Shown piece after piece: positions 23,275-31,926 of a stretch of DNA of 57,113 bases. This stretch comes from Desulfobacterales bacterium (GTDB lineage Bacteria > Desulfobacterota > Desulfobacteria > Desulfobacterales > G020353555): assembly GCA_020353555.1 (NCBI GenBank), contig CP070697.1, forward strand, positions 3,652,124-3,709,236, given 5' to 3'. Numbering within the stretch: position 1 is the first letter of the stretch; each line of letters starts with the position of its first letter. The position numbers and the translations under genes are program-made. The notes under the pieces were generated by a model that worked only from the letters and a program-made list of their open reading frames with translations, made no database searches and had not been told where the DNA came from.

Positions 23275-25524
23275 TCAGATGGATTTGCGGTAGACGGCTT
23301 TGGCTTCCCCTGGAGCGTAAAAATCATCCAGCACGGATTCTACCCGATACCCACAACCTTCATAAAAGGCACGGGTGCTGGCATATTGAACACGCATGGA
23401 TGTATCGACATAGACGCGCGTGCCGCCGGCTTCGCGAATCAAGCGTTCCGTTTCCTTTAACAGCCGCCGGCCCACGCCCTTGCCCTGATAATCAGGGTGG
23501 ACGGCAATCCAGTATAGATCGTAGCTGGAAGCCGTGGCGGGTACCGGCCCGTAGCAAGTATAACCCGCCAGCCGGCCGTAATGCTCCCCTAAGAGAAAAT
23601 GATATCCACTGGCCACACCCCTGGCGAGATGCTCATTGGCCAGTTCGCAGGCCATTTCGATTTCAGCCGGACTGAAGAATCCGGTAATTTCCACCAGCCG
23701 GCGAATTCTTTCGACGTCGGGCGCTGAGATCTCGCGACGGAGCTTAAGACCATGAAAGCGCTCCTGGCGTGACGGCCGGCGGAAAATGGCATGATAGCTG
23801 GCAGCGGCCATCCCGTAAAGAAAACGGCGGGCGTTGGTCCCGAGCGTTCGGGTGCGATAGCCGCCTTCCTGAACGACGACGATGGGAAGGCCCAGCTCTC
23901 CGATCAGGCGGCCATTGGACTCGAAGTCGCGGGCTGTCAGGGACCAGGTGCCGGTGGGATCGGCCTTGGCCGTGTCAAAACCCAGGGCCACGACGAGAAA
24001 ATCGGGAGCGAAATCAGCGACGCGTTGTAAAGCCTGGCTGAGTGTTTTGCGATACCGGTTGCCGTCAATCGACTCGGGCAGCGGCAGGTTCAGGTTAAAG
24101 CCCTCGCCTTCGCCCTCGCCGGTGTCTTCCTTGAATCCGGAAAAATAGGGGTAGGCAAAACTTGGGTGTCCATGGATGGAAACGGTCAGGACATCCGGGC
24201 GGCGGTAGAAGATATCCTGCTGTCCGTTGCCATGATGGTAGTCGATATCAAGGATCGCCACTCTGCCATAGTTGCAGAGGTACTCGGCGACGATCGCGTT
24301 GTTGTTGAAATAACAGAAGCCTCCGAAAGCCCGACGCTCGGCGTGGTGGCCCGGGGGGCGCACCAGGGCATAAGCGATCCGCCGGCCTTCAATGATCTCC
24401 CGGGCGGCGGTCAAGGCACAATCCACCCCGCGCCGGGCCGCGGGATAGGCGTTGCGGTTGAGCGGGGTAAAGGTGTCGATGCAGTAGTAACCGGAAAGCA
24501 CCGAGCGCTCTTTGGGCGGCCGGGTTTTATTGCGGATGGGGAAGATATAGGGGTAAAGCGACTTGCTGTCCGGAACTTCCTGGCAGGCCCGCCGGATATA
24601 ATGCACGAAATCCACGTCGTGGACCGCGTAAATGGGTTTGTCCGGGAAAACGCGGGGTTTGATTTGATCACACAGGCCGCTTTTCTCCAGTTCGGCCAGA
24701 ATGCTTCTGACCCGCACCGGCGACTCCACATATCCATGTTCGTGAATGTGGTGGATCGTATGGCGATCGTTGACCACCAGGGCGATTTGTTCGGTCGAGC
24801 GTCCCTTGACCGTTGCCACGACCGCCGCCGGTTTGACATAGCGAAATTCCCTCAACCGCACCGGGTTGTCGCGAAGCGATTCCACGACTTTCTGAACATA
24901 GTCCGGCGGGCAATAATTCGCATACTTTTTCTCGAGGATCGCCCGAGCCACCTGGCGCGCAAAAGTCCGGTTTAGCGGTTTTTCGGTGCCGATGCCGTCA
25001 TAAACCAAAAAGGGCATGCAGGTGTCGCCGGCGCTCACCGGTGTTTCATAGGCCGTGTTGACGATCGGCCGCGCCCCATACCGCTCATAGAATCGCAACC
25101 GCGCCCGATTTTGCCGCAGCAGATTGTCATCCGGGCAAGCCTCGGCTTCGTCCGGCAGGCATTCGAAAAACAGGCCTTTGACGCCCAGGGCGGCAGCCTC
25201 CTGGCGTACGCGTTCGTAAAGCGCGCCTCCGATGCCGCCGCTGGATTTTTCCCGGAGGCTGGCAATCCAGTCCAGGTAACAGAAACCGATTTGGGGCTCG
25301 TGCAAAAGCACTGCAAACCCCAGGACTTTATTGCGAATGTTCTCCGCCACAAAGAGGATGGAGCGCAGCCGCTGCTTGAACGGGTTGCTCAGCTTCTCGC
25401 CGACCTGTTCGATCTCCTCCTCGGCCACCTCGCTGAACCGGCTGCGCAAAAGGTCTTTAACCTGCCGCAAGGTGTCTTTGTTGAGGGGCAACACCTCGTC
25501 GTAAATCCTGCGTATACGTAACAA
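23275..25524 (-). CDS. GNAT-HDAC-GNAT triple-domain protein
   Basis: This frame encodes 749 residues from a TTG placed directly after the stop of the upstream ligase gene; no in-frame ATG occurs near the N-terminus. Domain 1 (about 1-180) is GNAT-like, with SSGGIGGALYERV as the CoA loop and FYERYGARP. Domain 2 (about 250-585) is a class II-type deacetylase/acetylpolyamine amidohydrolase: RPPGHHAERRAFGGFCYFNN, metal ligands D428, H430 and D522 (DIDYHHGNG, GFDTAKADP) and catalytic Tyr in EGGY. Domain 3 (about 598-749) is a standard GNAT: VHPDYQGKGVGRRLL and STRAFYEGCGY. It can plausibly add and remove acetyl groups on an amine substrate. All key residues look intact. It converges with the creatininase fusion, with 52 bases between stops. 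Confidence 0.85.
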   Translation of the reverse strand: MLRIRRIYDEVLPLNKDTLRQVKDLLRSRFSEVAEEEIEQVGEKLSNPFKQRLRSILFVAENIRNKVLGFAVLLHEPQIGFCYLDWIASLREKSSGGIGGALYERVRQEAAALGVKGLFFECLPDEAEACPDDNLLRQNRARLRFYERYGARPIVNTAYETPVSAGDTCMPFLVYDGIGTEKPLNRTFARQVARAILEKKYANYCPPDYVQKVVESLRDNPVRLREFRYVKPAAVVATVKGRSTEQIALVVNDRHTIHHIHEHGYVESPVRVRSILAELEKSGLCDQIKPRVFPDKPIYAVHDVDFVHYIRRACQEVPDSKSLYPYIFPIRNKTRPPKERSVLSGYYCIDTFTPLNRNAYPAARRGVDCALTAAREIIEGRRIAYALVRPPGHHAERRAFGGFCYFNNNAIVAEYLCNYGRVAILDIDYHHGNGQQDIFYRRPDVLTVSIHGHPSFAYPYFSGFKEDTGEGEGEGFNLNLPLPESIDGNRYRKTLSQALQRVADFAPDFLVVALGFDTAKADPTGTWSLTARDFESNGRLIGELGLPIVVVQEGGYRTRTLGTNARRFLYGMAAASYHAIFRRPSRQERFHGLKLRREISAPDVERIRRLVEITGFFSPAEIEMACELANEHLARGVASGYHFLLGEHYGRLAGYTCYGPVPATASSYDLYWIAVHPDYQGKGVGRRLLKETERLIREAGGTRVYVDTSMRVQYASTRAFYEGCGYRVESVLDDFYAPGEAKAVYRKSI

Positions 25525-26559
25525 TTACCTTTTACTCCTTGTCTGGGCCGCGCTCAAAATCCGCTCGACCGCGGCGCCGAAATTCAAGCCGGATTTTGCA
25601 ACAGCCGCTGCGAACCCGGCATCCGGAGACAGACACGGATTCGCGTTGATCTCCAGAATCCAGGGCTGTCCGCGTCCATCCACGCGAAAGTCGATGCGGG
25701 CATAACCGCTCAGGGCGAAGACTCGCCAGCATCGTTGCGCCACGGCGGCCAGCTTCCCGAGCAGGGGTGTATCATGGGGCGCAAAGTCGAAACATCGCGG
25801 GGTGTGTTTGTATTCGAAGGATTCGGGCTCCCATTTGGCCCGATAGCCCACAATCCGTAATTTGTCAGCCGGATAATCTTGAAAAATGATTTCGGCCGGC
25901 GGCAAAACCTGCGGGTCTTCCGGCCCGGCCAAAAGGGAAAGGTTGAACTCGCGGCCGTCGACATACGCTTCGGCATAGCATGCCCCGCCAAGCTGGGGTG
26001 CTTTTTGCTTTAAAAGCTTTTGGACCTGAACGGTATCGTCACTGAGAACCAGTTCATCTTCGTTTATTCCCACGGAAGCATGCTCCCAGAGGGATTTGAG
26101 GATCCATTTGGTCTGAGGGCCCTCGGCCTTGGCGACGGGGGCCGACTGGTCGGGGCGGCCGAGGGTCGGCATCTCCGGCGGGTAGGGTCCGATCCAGGGC
26201 GGTGTCGCCAGATCGGCGGCCGCCATGGCCTGTTTGGCCAGGATTTTGTGCGAAGTAAGATAAACGGCCGGTGATCCCGATCCGGTATAAGGCACACCTA
26301 TGGCGTCGAGCAATGCCGGAAATAGATGGATCAGGCTTCCCTGTCCGTTCAGGGATTCCACCAGGTTAAAAACGACATCCGGCTCAATCTCCCGCAGCCG
26401 GTCCTGCACGGCCGCTAGATCTAAAGTACAAGCAAGCCGGACCGGCTGATGGCCGAGTTGTTGCAGGGCTTCGGCGACCGCATCGGCCTGCACCAGAACA
26501 TCGCGTTCGTCCGGCGCGCTCTCATCGCCTACCGCATTGTGAACGACGGCTATGCGCAT
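25525..26559 (-). CDS. ATP-grasp ligase (D-Ala-D-Ala ligase-like), second of a pair
   Basis: The start at 26559 (MRIAVVHNAV) follows GGGAGG and overlaps the end of the upstream ligase by 10 bases. The protein has 344 residues. The usual Ddl order is visible: PDVVFNLVESLNGQGSL, then PYTGSGSPAVYLTSHK, WILKSLWEHASVGI as the ATP lysine strand, CYAEAYVDGREFNLSLL, and the magnesium site WILEINANPCLSPDAG. ATP-grasp enzymes join a carboxylate to an amine through an acyl phosphate. It is too divergent to be assigned to peptidoglycan synthesis, and the context with KamA suggests a dedicated peptide or amide ligase. The stop codon directly abuts the next start. Confidence 0.85.
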   Translation of the reverse strand: MRIAVVHNAVGDESAPDERDVLVQADAVAEALQQLGHQPVRLACTLDLAAVQDRLREIEPDVVFNLVESLNGQGSLIHLFPALLDAIGVPYTGSGSPAVYLTSHKILAKQAMAAADLATPPWIGPYPPEMPTLGRPDQSAPVAKAEGPQTKWILKSLWEHASVGINEDELVLSDDTVQVQKLLKQKAPQLGGACYAEAYVDGREFNLSLLAGPEDPQVLPPAEIIFQDYPADKLRIVGYRAKWEPESFEYKHTPRCFDFAPHDTPLLGKLAAVAQRCWRVFALSGYARIDFRVDGRGQPWILEINANPCLSPDAGFAAAVAKSGLNFGAAVERILSAAQTRSKR

Positions 26560-27572
26560 TGCCGCCTCCCGTTCCCGCCAGCAGAACCGCGGGAAATTCT
26601 TGCCGCCGCCGATGCGACGATGCGGGCGATCAGCTCGCGGTAAGGGATTCCTAACTGGGCGCAGATAATCGGCAGATCGGAATGCTCCGGATGCAAACCG
26701 GCCAACGGATTGATCTCCATAAAATGCGGCTGGCCGTCGGCGTCGCAGCGCAGATCGATGCGACCCCCGTCCCGGCCGCCGAGTATCCGCCAAACCTTCA
26801 GAGCGATTTCTTCGGCTTCGGCGATTACCGGATCTTCCTGGGGCCGAACTAACCGGTATTCAATCAGCTCTTCACAGTGTTCTTTGTTGAAGTATGAATA
26901 AACACCCGGCTCGGCGGAGGGCCGCAGATGCAATTCGATGGTCCCCAACACCTCGGCCGCCGGGCCGGTGCCGGCAAGGCCCACCGTAAATTCCCGCCCC
27001 GGCAGGTAGCGTTCGATCAAGACGGGCTGGCGGTAGGCCGCGAGCAGCGCCTCGCATGCGGCCGGAAGGTCTTGGCGCCTGTGCACGAGGGAGTTTGGTG
27101 AGACGCCTTTTCCGGTGCCTTCCGCAACGGGTTTGACGAAGAAGGGCGGGGCCAAGGGGACGTCCCTGGCGTCGTCAACGCATTCGACAACCTTAAAATC
27201 GGAAGTCGGCACACCGGCATCGCGGATCACCCGTTTGGTCAGGCCTTTGTGCAGGGTAAGGCTCATGACCAGCGGATCCGAAAACGTGTACGGGATCGCG
27301 TAGGCGTCTAGAATAGCGGGAACCTGCGCTTCCCGGCCGATGCCGTAAAGCCCCTCGGCGATGTTGAACACCAAATCCCAACGGTCGCCGGCCGCCAGCC
27401 GCTGGATCAGCTGCCGGACGTTTCCGATGCGGGCGGTTGTGTGACCCAGCTGTTTCAGCGTGTTTTCCAGGACATCGATGGTGTCCTCACGATCGAATTC
27501 GGCGGTTTCATCAGCGCTGTAGCCTTGGGCCAGATATTCAGATCGTAAATCGTAGGCCAATCCTATATGCAT
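26550..27572 (-). CDS. ATP-grasp ligase (D-Ala-D-Ala ligase-like), first of a pair
   Basis: The start at 27572 (MHIGLAYDLRSEYL) follows TAGGAG; the open frame extends further to 27635 without a better site. The protein has 340 residues. Visible motifs are WDLVFNIAEGLYGIGREAQV, PYTFSDPLVMSLTLHKGLTK, FFVKPVAEGTGKGVS (ATP-binding), VLIERYLPGREFTVGLAG and HFMEINPLAGLHPEHSDLP (magnesium ligands E and N). It differs clearly from its neighbour in the substrate-side loops, so the pair probably uses two different substrates. The unusual SYFNKEHCEELIEY segment may contact the substrate. Confidence 0.85.
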   Translation of the reverse strand: MHIGLAYDLRSEYLAQGYSADETAEFDREDTIDVLENTLKQLGHTTARIGNVRQLIQRLAAGDRWDLVFNIAEGLYGIGREAQVPAILDAYAIPYTFSDPLVMSLTLHKGLTKRVIRDAGVPTSDFKVVECVDDARDVPLAPPFFVKPVAEGTGKGVSPNSLVHRRQDLPAACEALLAAYRQPVLIERYLPGREFTVGLAGTGPAAEVLGTIELHLRPSAEPGVYSYFNKEHCEELIEYRLVRPQEDPVIAEAEEIALKVWRILGGRDGGRIDLRCDADGQPHFMEINPLAGLHPEHSDLPIICAQLGIPYRELIARIVASAAARISRGSAGGNGRRQCA

Positions 27573-27916
27573 GGTCAATCTCCTAACGCGGACAAGCCGG
27601 AACGAAAACGTTTCGCCGCCAAGTCCCAAAGACACAAGGGCAAGTTATTCGCAGTGCTTCTTCGTGCCTGGGATGCCGCGGGTGCGCGTAACCGATTTTT
27701 GCCACAAAGGCGCGCTTTTCATGGTTAAGGAAAATCTAATGATCCCGCCAAATGTCAAAATTCCCGCTCTCCCGTGACGAAAGAAGACCGCGGTGAAGAA
27801 GGGAAATTTCAATCGGCGATATCCCCTGGGCCTGAATCCCCTCCCGCAGGGGAGGGGAAGCAAGGCTTTTGCGGAATCATTGTTTTTAAGGGATTAATTT
27901 TTGCCTGTCAATGGAT
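27573..27916. other. Gap between kamA and the ligase genes
   Basis: The 344 bases hold no accepted gene. A GC-rich hairpin with 8-bp arms (CCCCTCCC at 27838-27845 and GGGAGGGG at 27850-27857) lies just beyond the kamA stop, without a T-run on either strand. It may slow or process a message running from kamA into the ligase genes. Open frames on both strands here lack ribosome binding sites. Confidence 0.5.
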
Positions 27917-29248
27917 TTACGGCATCTCGGCGTCAGGATAGCGGAAGGTCCTGCCTTCGTAGTTACGCAACAGCAAAGAGCCTTCGCTGCGTCCGAGGAC
28001 GTAGTCCGGCATGAGCGGGATCTTGCCGCCGCCGCCCGGGGCATCGATGACGTAGGTCGGCACGGCGTATCCGCTGGTGAATCCGCGCAGCCCCCGGATG
28101 AGCTCCAGTCCTTTTTCCACCGGGGTGCGAAAGTGGCCGGAACCGGAAATCGGATCGCACTGGTAAAGATAATAGGGCCGTACACGCATGCGCAGCAGGT
28201 GGTGGACCAGCGCTTTCATGGTATCGATGTTGTCGTTGATTCCCTTGAGCAGCACCGTCTGGGAACCGAGCGGAATACCGGCATTGGCAAGCCGGTTACA
28301 GGCGCGGTAGGCGTCCGGGGTACACTCCGCCGGGTGGGTGAAGTGCAGACTCATCCACACGGGATGGTGCTTGCGCAGCGTGCGGACCAGTTTGGGCGTA
28401 ATACGCTGGGGCAGCACGGCCGGGATCTTGGTGCCGATCCGGATGATTTCCACATGGGGAATCTGGCGCAGGCGACCCAGGAGCCAATCCAAACGCTCGT
28501 CATTGAGTGTCAGGGGGTCACCGCCGGAAAGCAGGACGTCCCGGATACCGGGGGTGGAGCGGATATAATCGATGGCTCTTTCAAGGCGCGCTGTGCTCGG
28601 GTGAAAGCCCCCGTGTCCGACAATGCGGGAGCGGGTGCAGTACCGGCAGTAAGTCGAACAGAAGTCCAGTACCAGCAAGAGTACCCGGTCGGGGTAACGA
28701 TGCACCAGCCCCGGCACCGGGCTTTGACGGTCTTCGTCCAGGGGGTCATCGGCCTCGCCCGGCATCTGGCGAAACTCATGCACGGTGGGTACGACCGTCC
28801 GCCGTAAAGGTTGATCCGGCGCGTCCCTGGCCAAGAGGCTCATGTAGTACGGGGTGATTCCCACCGGCAACTTGGCGCCCAGCATTTCAACGCCCTGGCG
28901 TTCGGCGTCGGACAGGTTCAAAATTTTTTCAAGTTGCTCGAGGCTACGAATTCTGTTTCTAATCTGCCAGCGCCAATCGGACCAGTCCTTGTCGGTGGAA
29001 CCGGGGAAAAAATTACGGCGAAAGGCGGTGGTCCTCAGTGGGACACAGGCGCAGTGTTGCCTCAGGGCGGTGGGGAGCACCGGTGCGGTTGAACGCCGAC
29101 GGCACTCCAAAGGGGAAATTGTTAGTACTTTGGCAAGGCCAGAGCTAGTACCTGGAGGTTCTTCATCATTTTCTCCTGCCGGCTCGTTTGCGGGTCCGGT
29201 TGTTGGGGTGCCGGCAGGTAAGCGAAAAGCAGCCTTTTTTTGTATCAC
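27917..29248 (-). CDS. kamA: Lysine 2,3-aminomutase (KamA, radical SAM)
   Basis: The enzyme moves the alpha-amino group of lysine to the beta carbon, using SAM, a 4Fe-4S cluster and PLP. The cluster ligands are C197, C201 and C204 in FCSTYCRYCTR. PLP binds the lysine K409 in DAPGGGGKIP. The two acidic residues that hold the lysine side chain in the clostridial enzyme (D293 and D330 there) match D365 and D402 with the same 37-residue spacing, and D402 to K409 keeps the spacing of 7. Glutamate 2,3-aminomutases carry Lys and Asn instead. This supports lysine as substrate. A GTG start behind GGAAGGAG gives 443 residues, with about 80 N-terminal residues unlike the family, so the start is uncertain. 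Confidence 0.9.
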   Translation of the reverse strand: MIQKKAAFRLPAGTPTTGPANEPAGENDEEPPGTSSGLAKVLTISPLECRRRSTAPVLPTALRQHCACVPLRTTAFRRNFFPGSTDKDWSDWRWQIRNRIRSLEQLEKILNLSDAERQGVEMLGAKLPVGITPYYMSLLARDAPDQPLRRTVVPTVHEFRQMPGEADDPLDEDRQSPVPGLVHRYPDRVLLLVLDFCSTYCRYCTRSRIVGHGGFHPSTARLERAIDYIRSTPGIRDVLLSGGDPLTLNDERLDWLLGRLRQIPHVEIIRIGTKIPAVLPQRITPKLVRTLRKHHPVWMSLHFTHPAECTPDAYRACNRLANAGIPLGSQTVLLKGINDNIDTMKALVHHLLRMRVRPYYLYQCDPISGSGHFRTPVEKGLELIRGLRGFTSGYAVPTYVIDAPGGGGKIPLMPDYVLGRSEGSLLLRNYEGRTFRYPDAEMP

Positions 29249-29832
29249 TTTTTTTCTCCTTCCTCATGCTTCGCGACGACCTCCGCTCAACCGGGCGTTG
29301 AGTGAAGGGTGCCATGGAAATCCGTGCGTTGATCCGCAAACTGGAATTTTGTAAGCATTAGAACCAAATATCGTGCCAACTTTATAAGATATTTATTTTA
29401 TTGCATAAATTTATTCCAACGCCGATAGAATCGGAATTCTTGATTCTGATATTGCGCCGCCGCATTTGTCTCAGGCGGGCAATTCTAGGGAGATCTATTA
29501 TAACCAACTAACATTATTATTAAAACAATATGAGAAGTATCAATTCCGATTTTGGCCGAAGTAGAAGTCAGAGTTCTTTTCTGCAGGCGCAGGGGGAGAA
29601 TCGCAACCGCGCCGCGAGGGCATTGGGGCTTATTTGCGTCCGGTTTCTGCGGGAAGGCTGCGTTGCGCCCCTGCGCGAGGGGCGATCTGTTTCCGGGGCA
29701 CAAAATCAGAGACCGGAAGCCAGTTTGAATTGATTCCAGCGGCCGCGGGATTTCCATCCCTCCGTTTGCACTTGAATTATTTCCCCTAAAGGCTTATGGT
29801 TGGGGCACAAATTGAGAGGTGCGTCGCTGCCG
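29249..29832. other. Divergent intergenic region
   Basis: This AT-rich stretch separates kamA and tamA. On the minus strand at 29379-29364, TGGCACGATATTTGGT resembles a sigma-54 promoter, but the -12 GC dinucleotide is GG, so it is not called. A plus-strand fragment near 29585-29660 translates to a short Fis-like helix (GENRNRAARALGL) without a surrounding gene. Confidence 0.5.
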
Positions 29833-31794
29833 ATGAACATGACCGCTGCAATTTCAAGAAATCGCCTTATTTTAGGCGTCATATTTTTCCTTCTAGGCTG
29901 GAACCACGCCCAGGGAAGCGATCCCCCTGCGGAGTTCAAATTGGCGGGGGTCAAATTCCTTGGTATCAAGAGCGTCTCCAAGAAGGAGCTGGCGAAGACG
30001 CTGTCAGCGCGGGTGCCGCCGATATGGAAGTTTTGGAGGGCTCCCCCCCGCATGACGTACGACGATCTGGAGGACGATCTTCTCCGAATTCAACAGTTTT
30101 ACGAACCACGGGGATACTACAATGTGCGGGCCAGCTATGAGATCCAAGAACTAACGCCCGAGGAGGACACGCCCCCATCGCCCCAACCCCCGGAGGCGCC
30201 GCGTGCCAAACCGGTTTCCGCCTCGCCAGGCAAAGTACCTTCGATTAAAGTGACGTTTGTCATTGTTGAAGGACCTCCGGTCAAAATCCGAAACGTTAAT
30301 TTGAAAGGTCGGGGGGTAGAGGGTCTAGCGGAACACGACCTCTTGGCCGCGATTCCGTTAAAAACCGATCAAATTTTTGAAATCGCAGAATACCAGAATG
30401 CGAAAAAAGAGATCGCCAAAGCGCTCGGCAACAAAGGTTATCCATTTGCCAAGCCCAACGGTCGGGTGGCCATCGATACGTTCGAAAATGTGGCTGAAAT
30501 CGATTTTGAGATCGATCCGGGTCCTCCCTGCGCCTTTGGTTCGGTGTCGATCGTGCAAGATGATGATTATATCAAAGAAGAAGTCGTGCGGCGGGCCCTG
30601 GCGTTCAAAGCGGGGGAGACCTATTCGGCCGACAAGGTGAGCCGCAGTCAGCAAAATCTGTTCAACCTGGATATTTTCAAGGTCGTCCAGATTAAACCGG
30701 AAGCGCCCCAAGCAACAGAGACGGCCGTGCACGCGGTACCCATGCGGATCGACGTCAAGCGCAAAAAAAGACAGAGTGTCAAACTTGGCGCGGGCTACGG
30801 TACCGAAGACGGCATTCGGGTCCGAGCCGCGTGGACCTACCGCAATTTGTTCGGCTGGGGCGGTCGCCTGTCTTTTAACGCCAAACGCTCGGATTTGATC
30901 GAGAGCGGCCGCTTCGAATATACCCAGCCGTATTTTCTGGATGCCAAAAACACGCTCGGGGCTTCCTCGGGAATTGAGCGGGAGAAACTGGTATCCTTCA
31001 CGAATTTAAAGATATTCGGAAATGCGGCGTTGCAACGGAATTTTGCCCGCAACTGGTGGTGGAGCGTCGGCTATAACCTGGAATTCAACCGCACGGAGGA
31101 CATCCAGGTAACCGATCCGGTCGAATTGACGCAACTCGACGAAGAGAAGGACTTTCTGGTTTCATCCGTCCGATTGGGAATAACACGCAACACCACGGAT
31201 AGCGAGCTTAATCCGACCAAAGGGTCTGTTGCTTCCTTCACGATGGAAGGGGCCTCAGGGTATATAGGGTCGGAGCTTGATTTTTTCAAGCCGGCGGTGG
31301 AGCTAAGAAAATATCTCCCGCTGCCTTGGAAAATGGTTCTGGCGGGGCGGGCACGTCTCGAAACCATTGAACCGATCGCGGAAACGGATGCGATTCCGAT
31401 TTCGAAGCGGCTGTTCCTCGGCGGGGATAACACGGTCCGGGGCTACGATTTTCAGGGCCTTCCACCGCTCGATTCCGGCGAGGATCCCTTGGGGGGGCTG
31501 ACATCGATCAACGCCAACGTGGAGCTGCGTTATCCCATTTACAAGGACCTGGCGGGTGTGGTTTTTCTGGATGTGGGGCTGCTGGATGAATCCGCTTTCA
31601 GCGCGGACTTCGGCGAGGAACGCTACAGTGCCGGTCTGGGTTTGCGCTATCATACCATCGTGGGTCCGATCCGACTTGACTTCGGCTATAAGCTGAATCC
31701 CCCCAAGCGCAGGGATATAGGCGATTTCAACGATCCGGATAAGGAAATCGGCGACCGGTGGAAAATCCATTTCAGCATTGGACAGGCCTTTTAG
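29833..31794 (+). CDS. tamA: TamA/BamA-type outer membrane assembly protein
   Basis: From the ATG at 29833 the protein has 653 residues; the ribosome binding site (AGAGGT) is rather far, and a second ATG follows two codons later. A signal peptide (RLILGVIFFLLGWNHAQG) leads into POTRA-type domains: FKLAGVKFLGIKSVSKKEL, PPVKIRNVNLKG and CAFGSVSIVQDDDYI mark their first strands. A Pro-rich loop lies near 120-145. The C-terminal half is a 16-strand barrel of the Omp85 family, with RLFLGGDNTVRGYDFQG (the VRGY/F loop) and a terminal FSIGQAF. TamA works with TamB in outer membrane assembly and lipid transport. The tamB gene follows directly, which confirms the pairing. Confidence 0.9.
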   Translation: MNMTAAISRNRLILGVIFFLLGWNHAQGSDPPAEFKLAGVKFLGIKSVSKKELAKTLSARVPPIWKFWRAPPRMTYDDLEDDLLRIQQFYEPRGYYNVRASYEIQELTPEEDTPPSPQPPEAPRAKPVSASPGKVPSIKVTFVIVEGPPVKIRNVNLKGRGVEGLAEHDLLAAIPLKTDQIFEIAEYQNAKKEIAKALGNKGYPFAKPNGRVAIDTFENVAEIDFEIDPGPPCAFGSVSIVQDDDYIKEEVVRRALAFKAGETYSADKVSRSQQNLFNLDIFKVVQIKPEAPQATETAVHAVPMRIDVKRKKRQSVKLGAGYGTEDGIRVRAAWTYRNLFGWGGRLSFNAKRSDLIESGRFEYTQPYFLDAKNTLGASSGIEREKLVSFTNLKIFGNAALQRNFARNWWWSVGYNLEFNRTEDIQVTDPVELTQLDEEKDFLVSSVRLGITRNTTDSELNPTKGSVASFTMEGASGYIGSELDFFKPAVELRKYLPLPWKMVLAGRARLETIEPIAETDAIPISKRLFLGGDNTVRGYDFQGLPPLDSGEDPLGGLTSINANVELRYPIYKDLAGVVFLDVGLLDESAFSADFGEERYSAGLGLRYHTIVGPIRLDFGYKLNPPKRRDIGDFNDPDKEIGDRWKIHFSIGQAF

Positions 31795-31926
31795 GCGCGC
31801 GTCGAACGCGATCGCCCCACCGGCGGCCGGACGAGGGAGCCGCCCCGGGCCGGAGAAGACAACCGTGATGGAACGCCCATTTGGGAGCGGTCATTGCACA
31901 GGCCTCGGCGACCACAGGACAAAAAA

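Noticed and set aside
27838-27857. GC-rich hairpin after kamA considered as a terminator
   Set aside because: No T-run follows on either strand, so intrinsic termination is not supported.
29364-29379. Sigma-54-like promoter upstream of kamA on the minus strand (TGGCACGATATTTGGT)
   Set aside because: The -24 part is perfect, but the essential -12 GC is GG, which normally abolishes recognition.
29585-29660. Short Fis/NtrC-type helix (GENRNRAARALGL) in an intergenic frame
   Set aside because: Only about 20 residues match; no surrounding domain, start or ribosome binding site.
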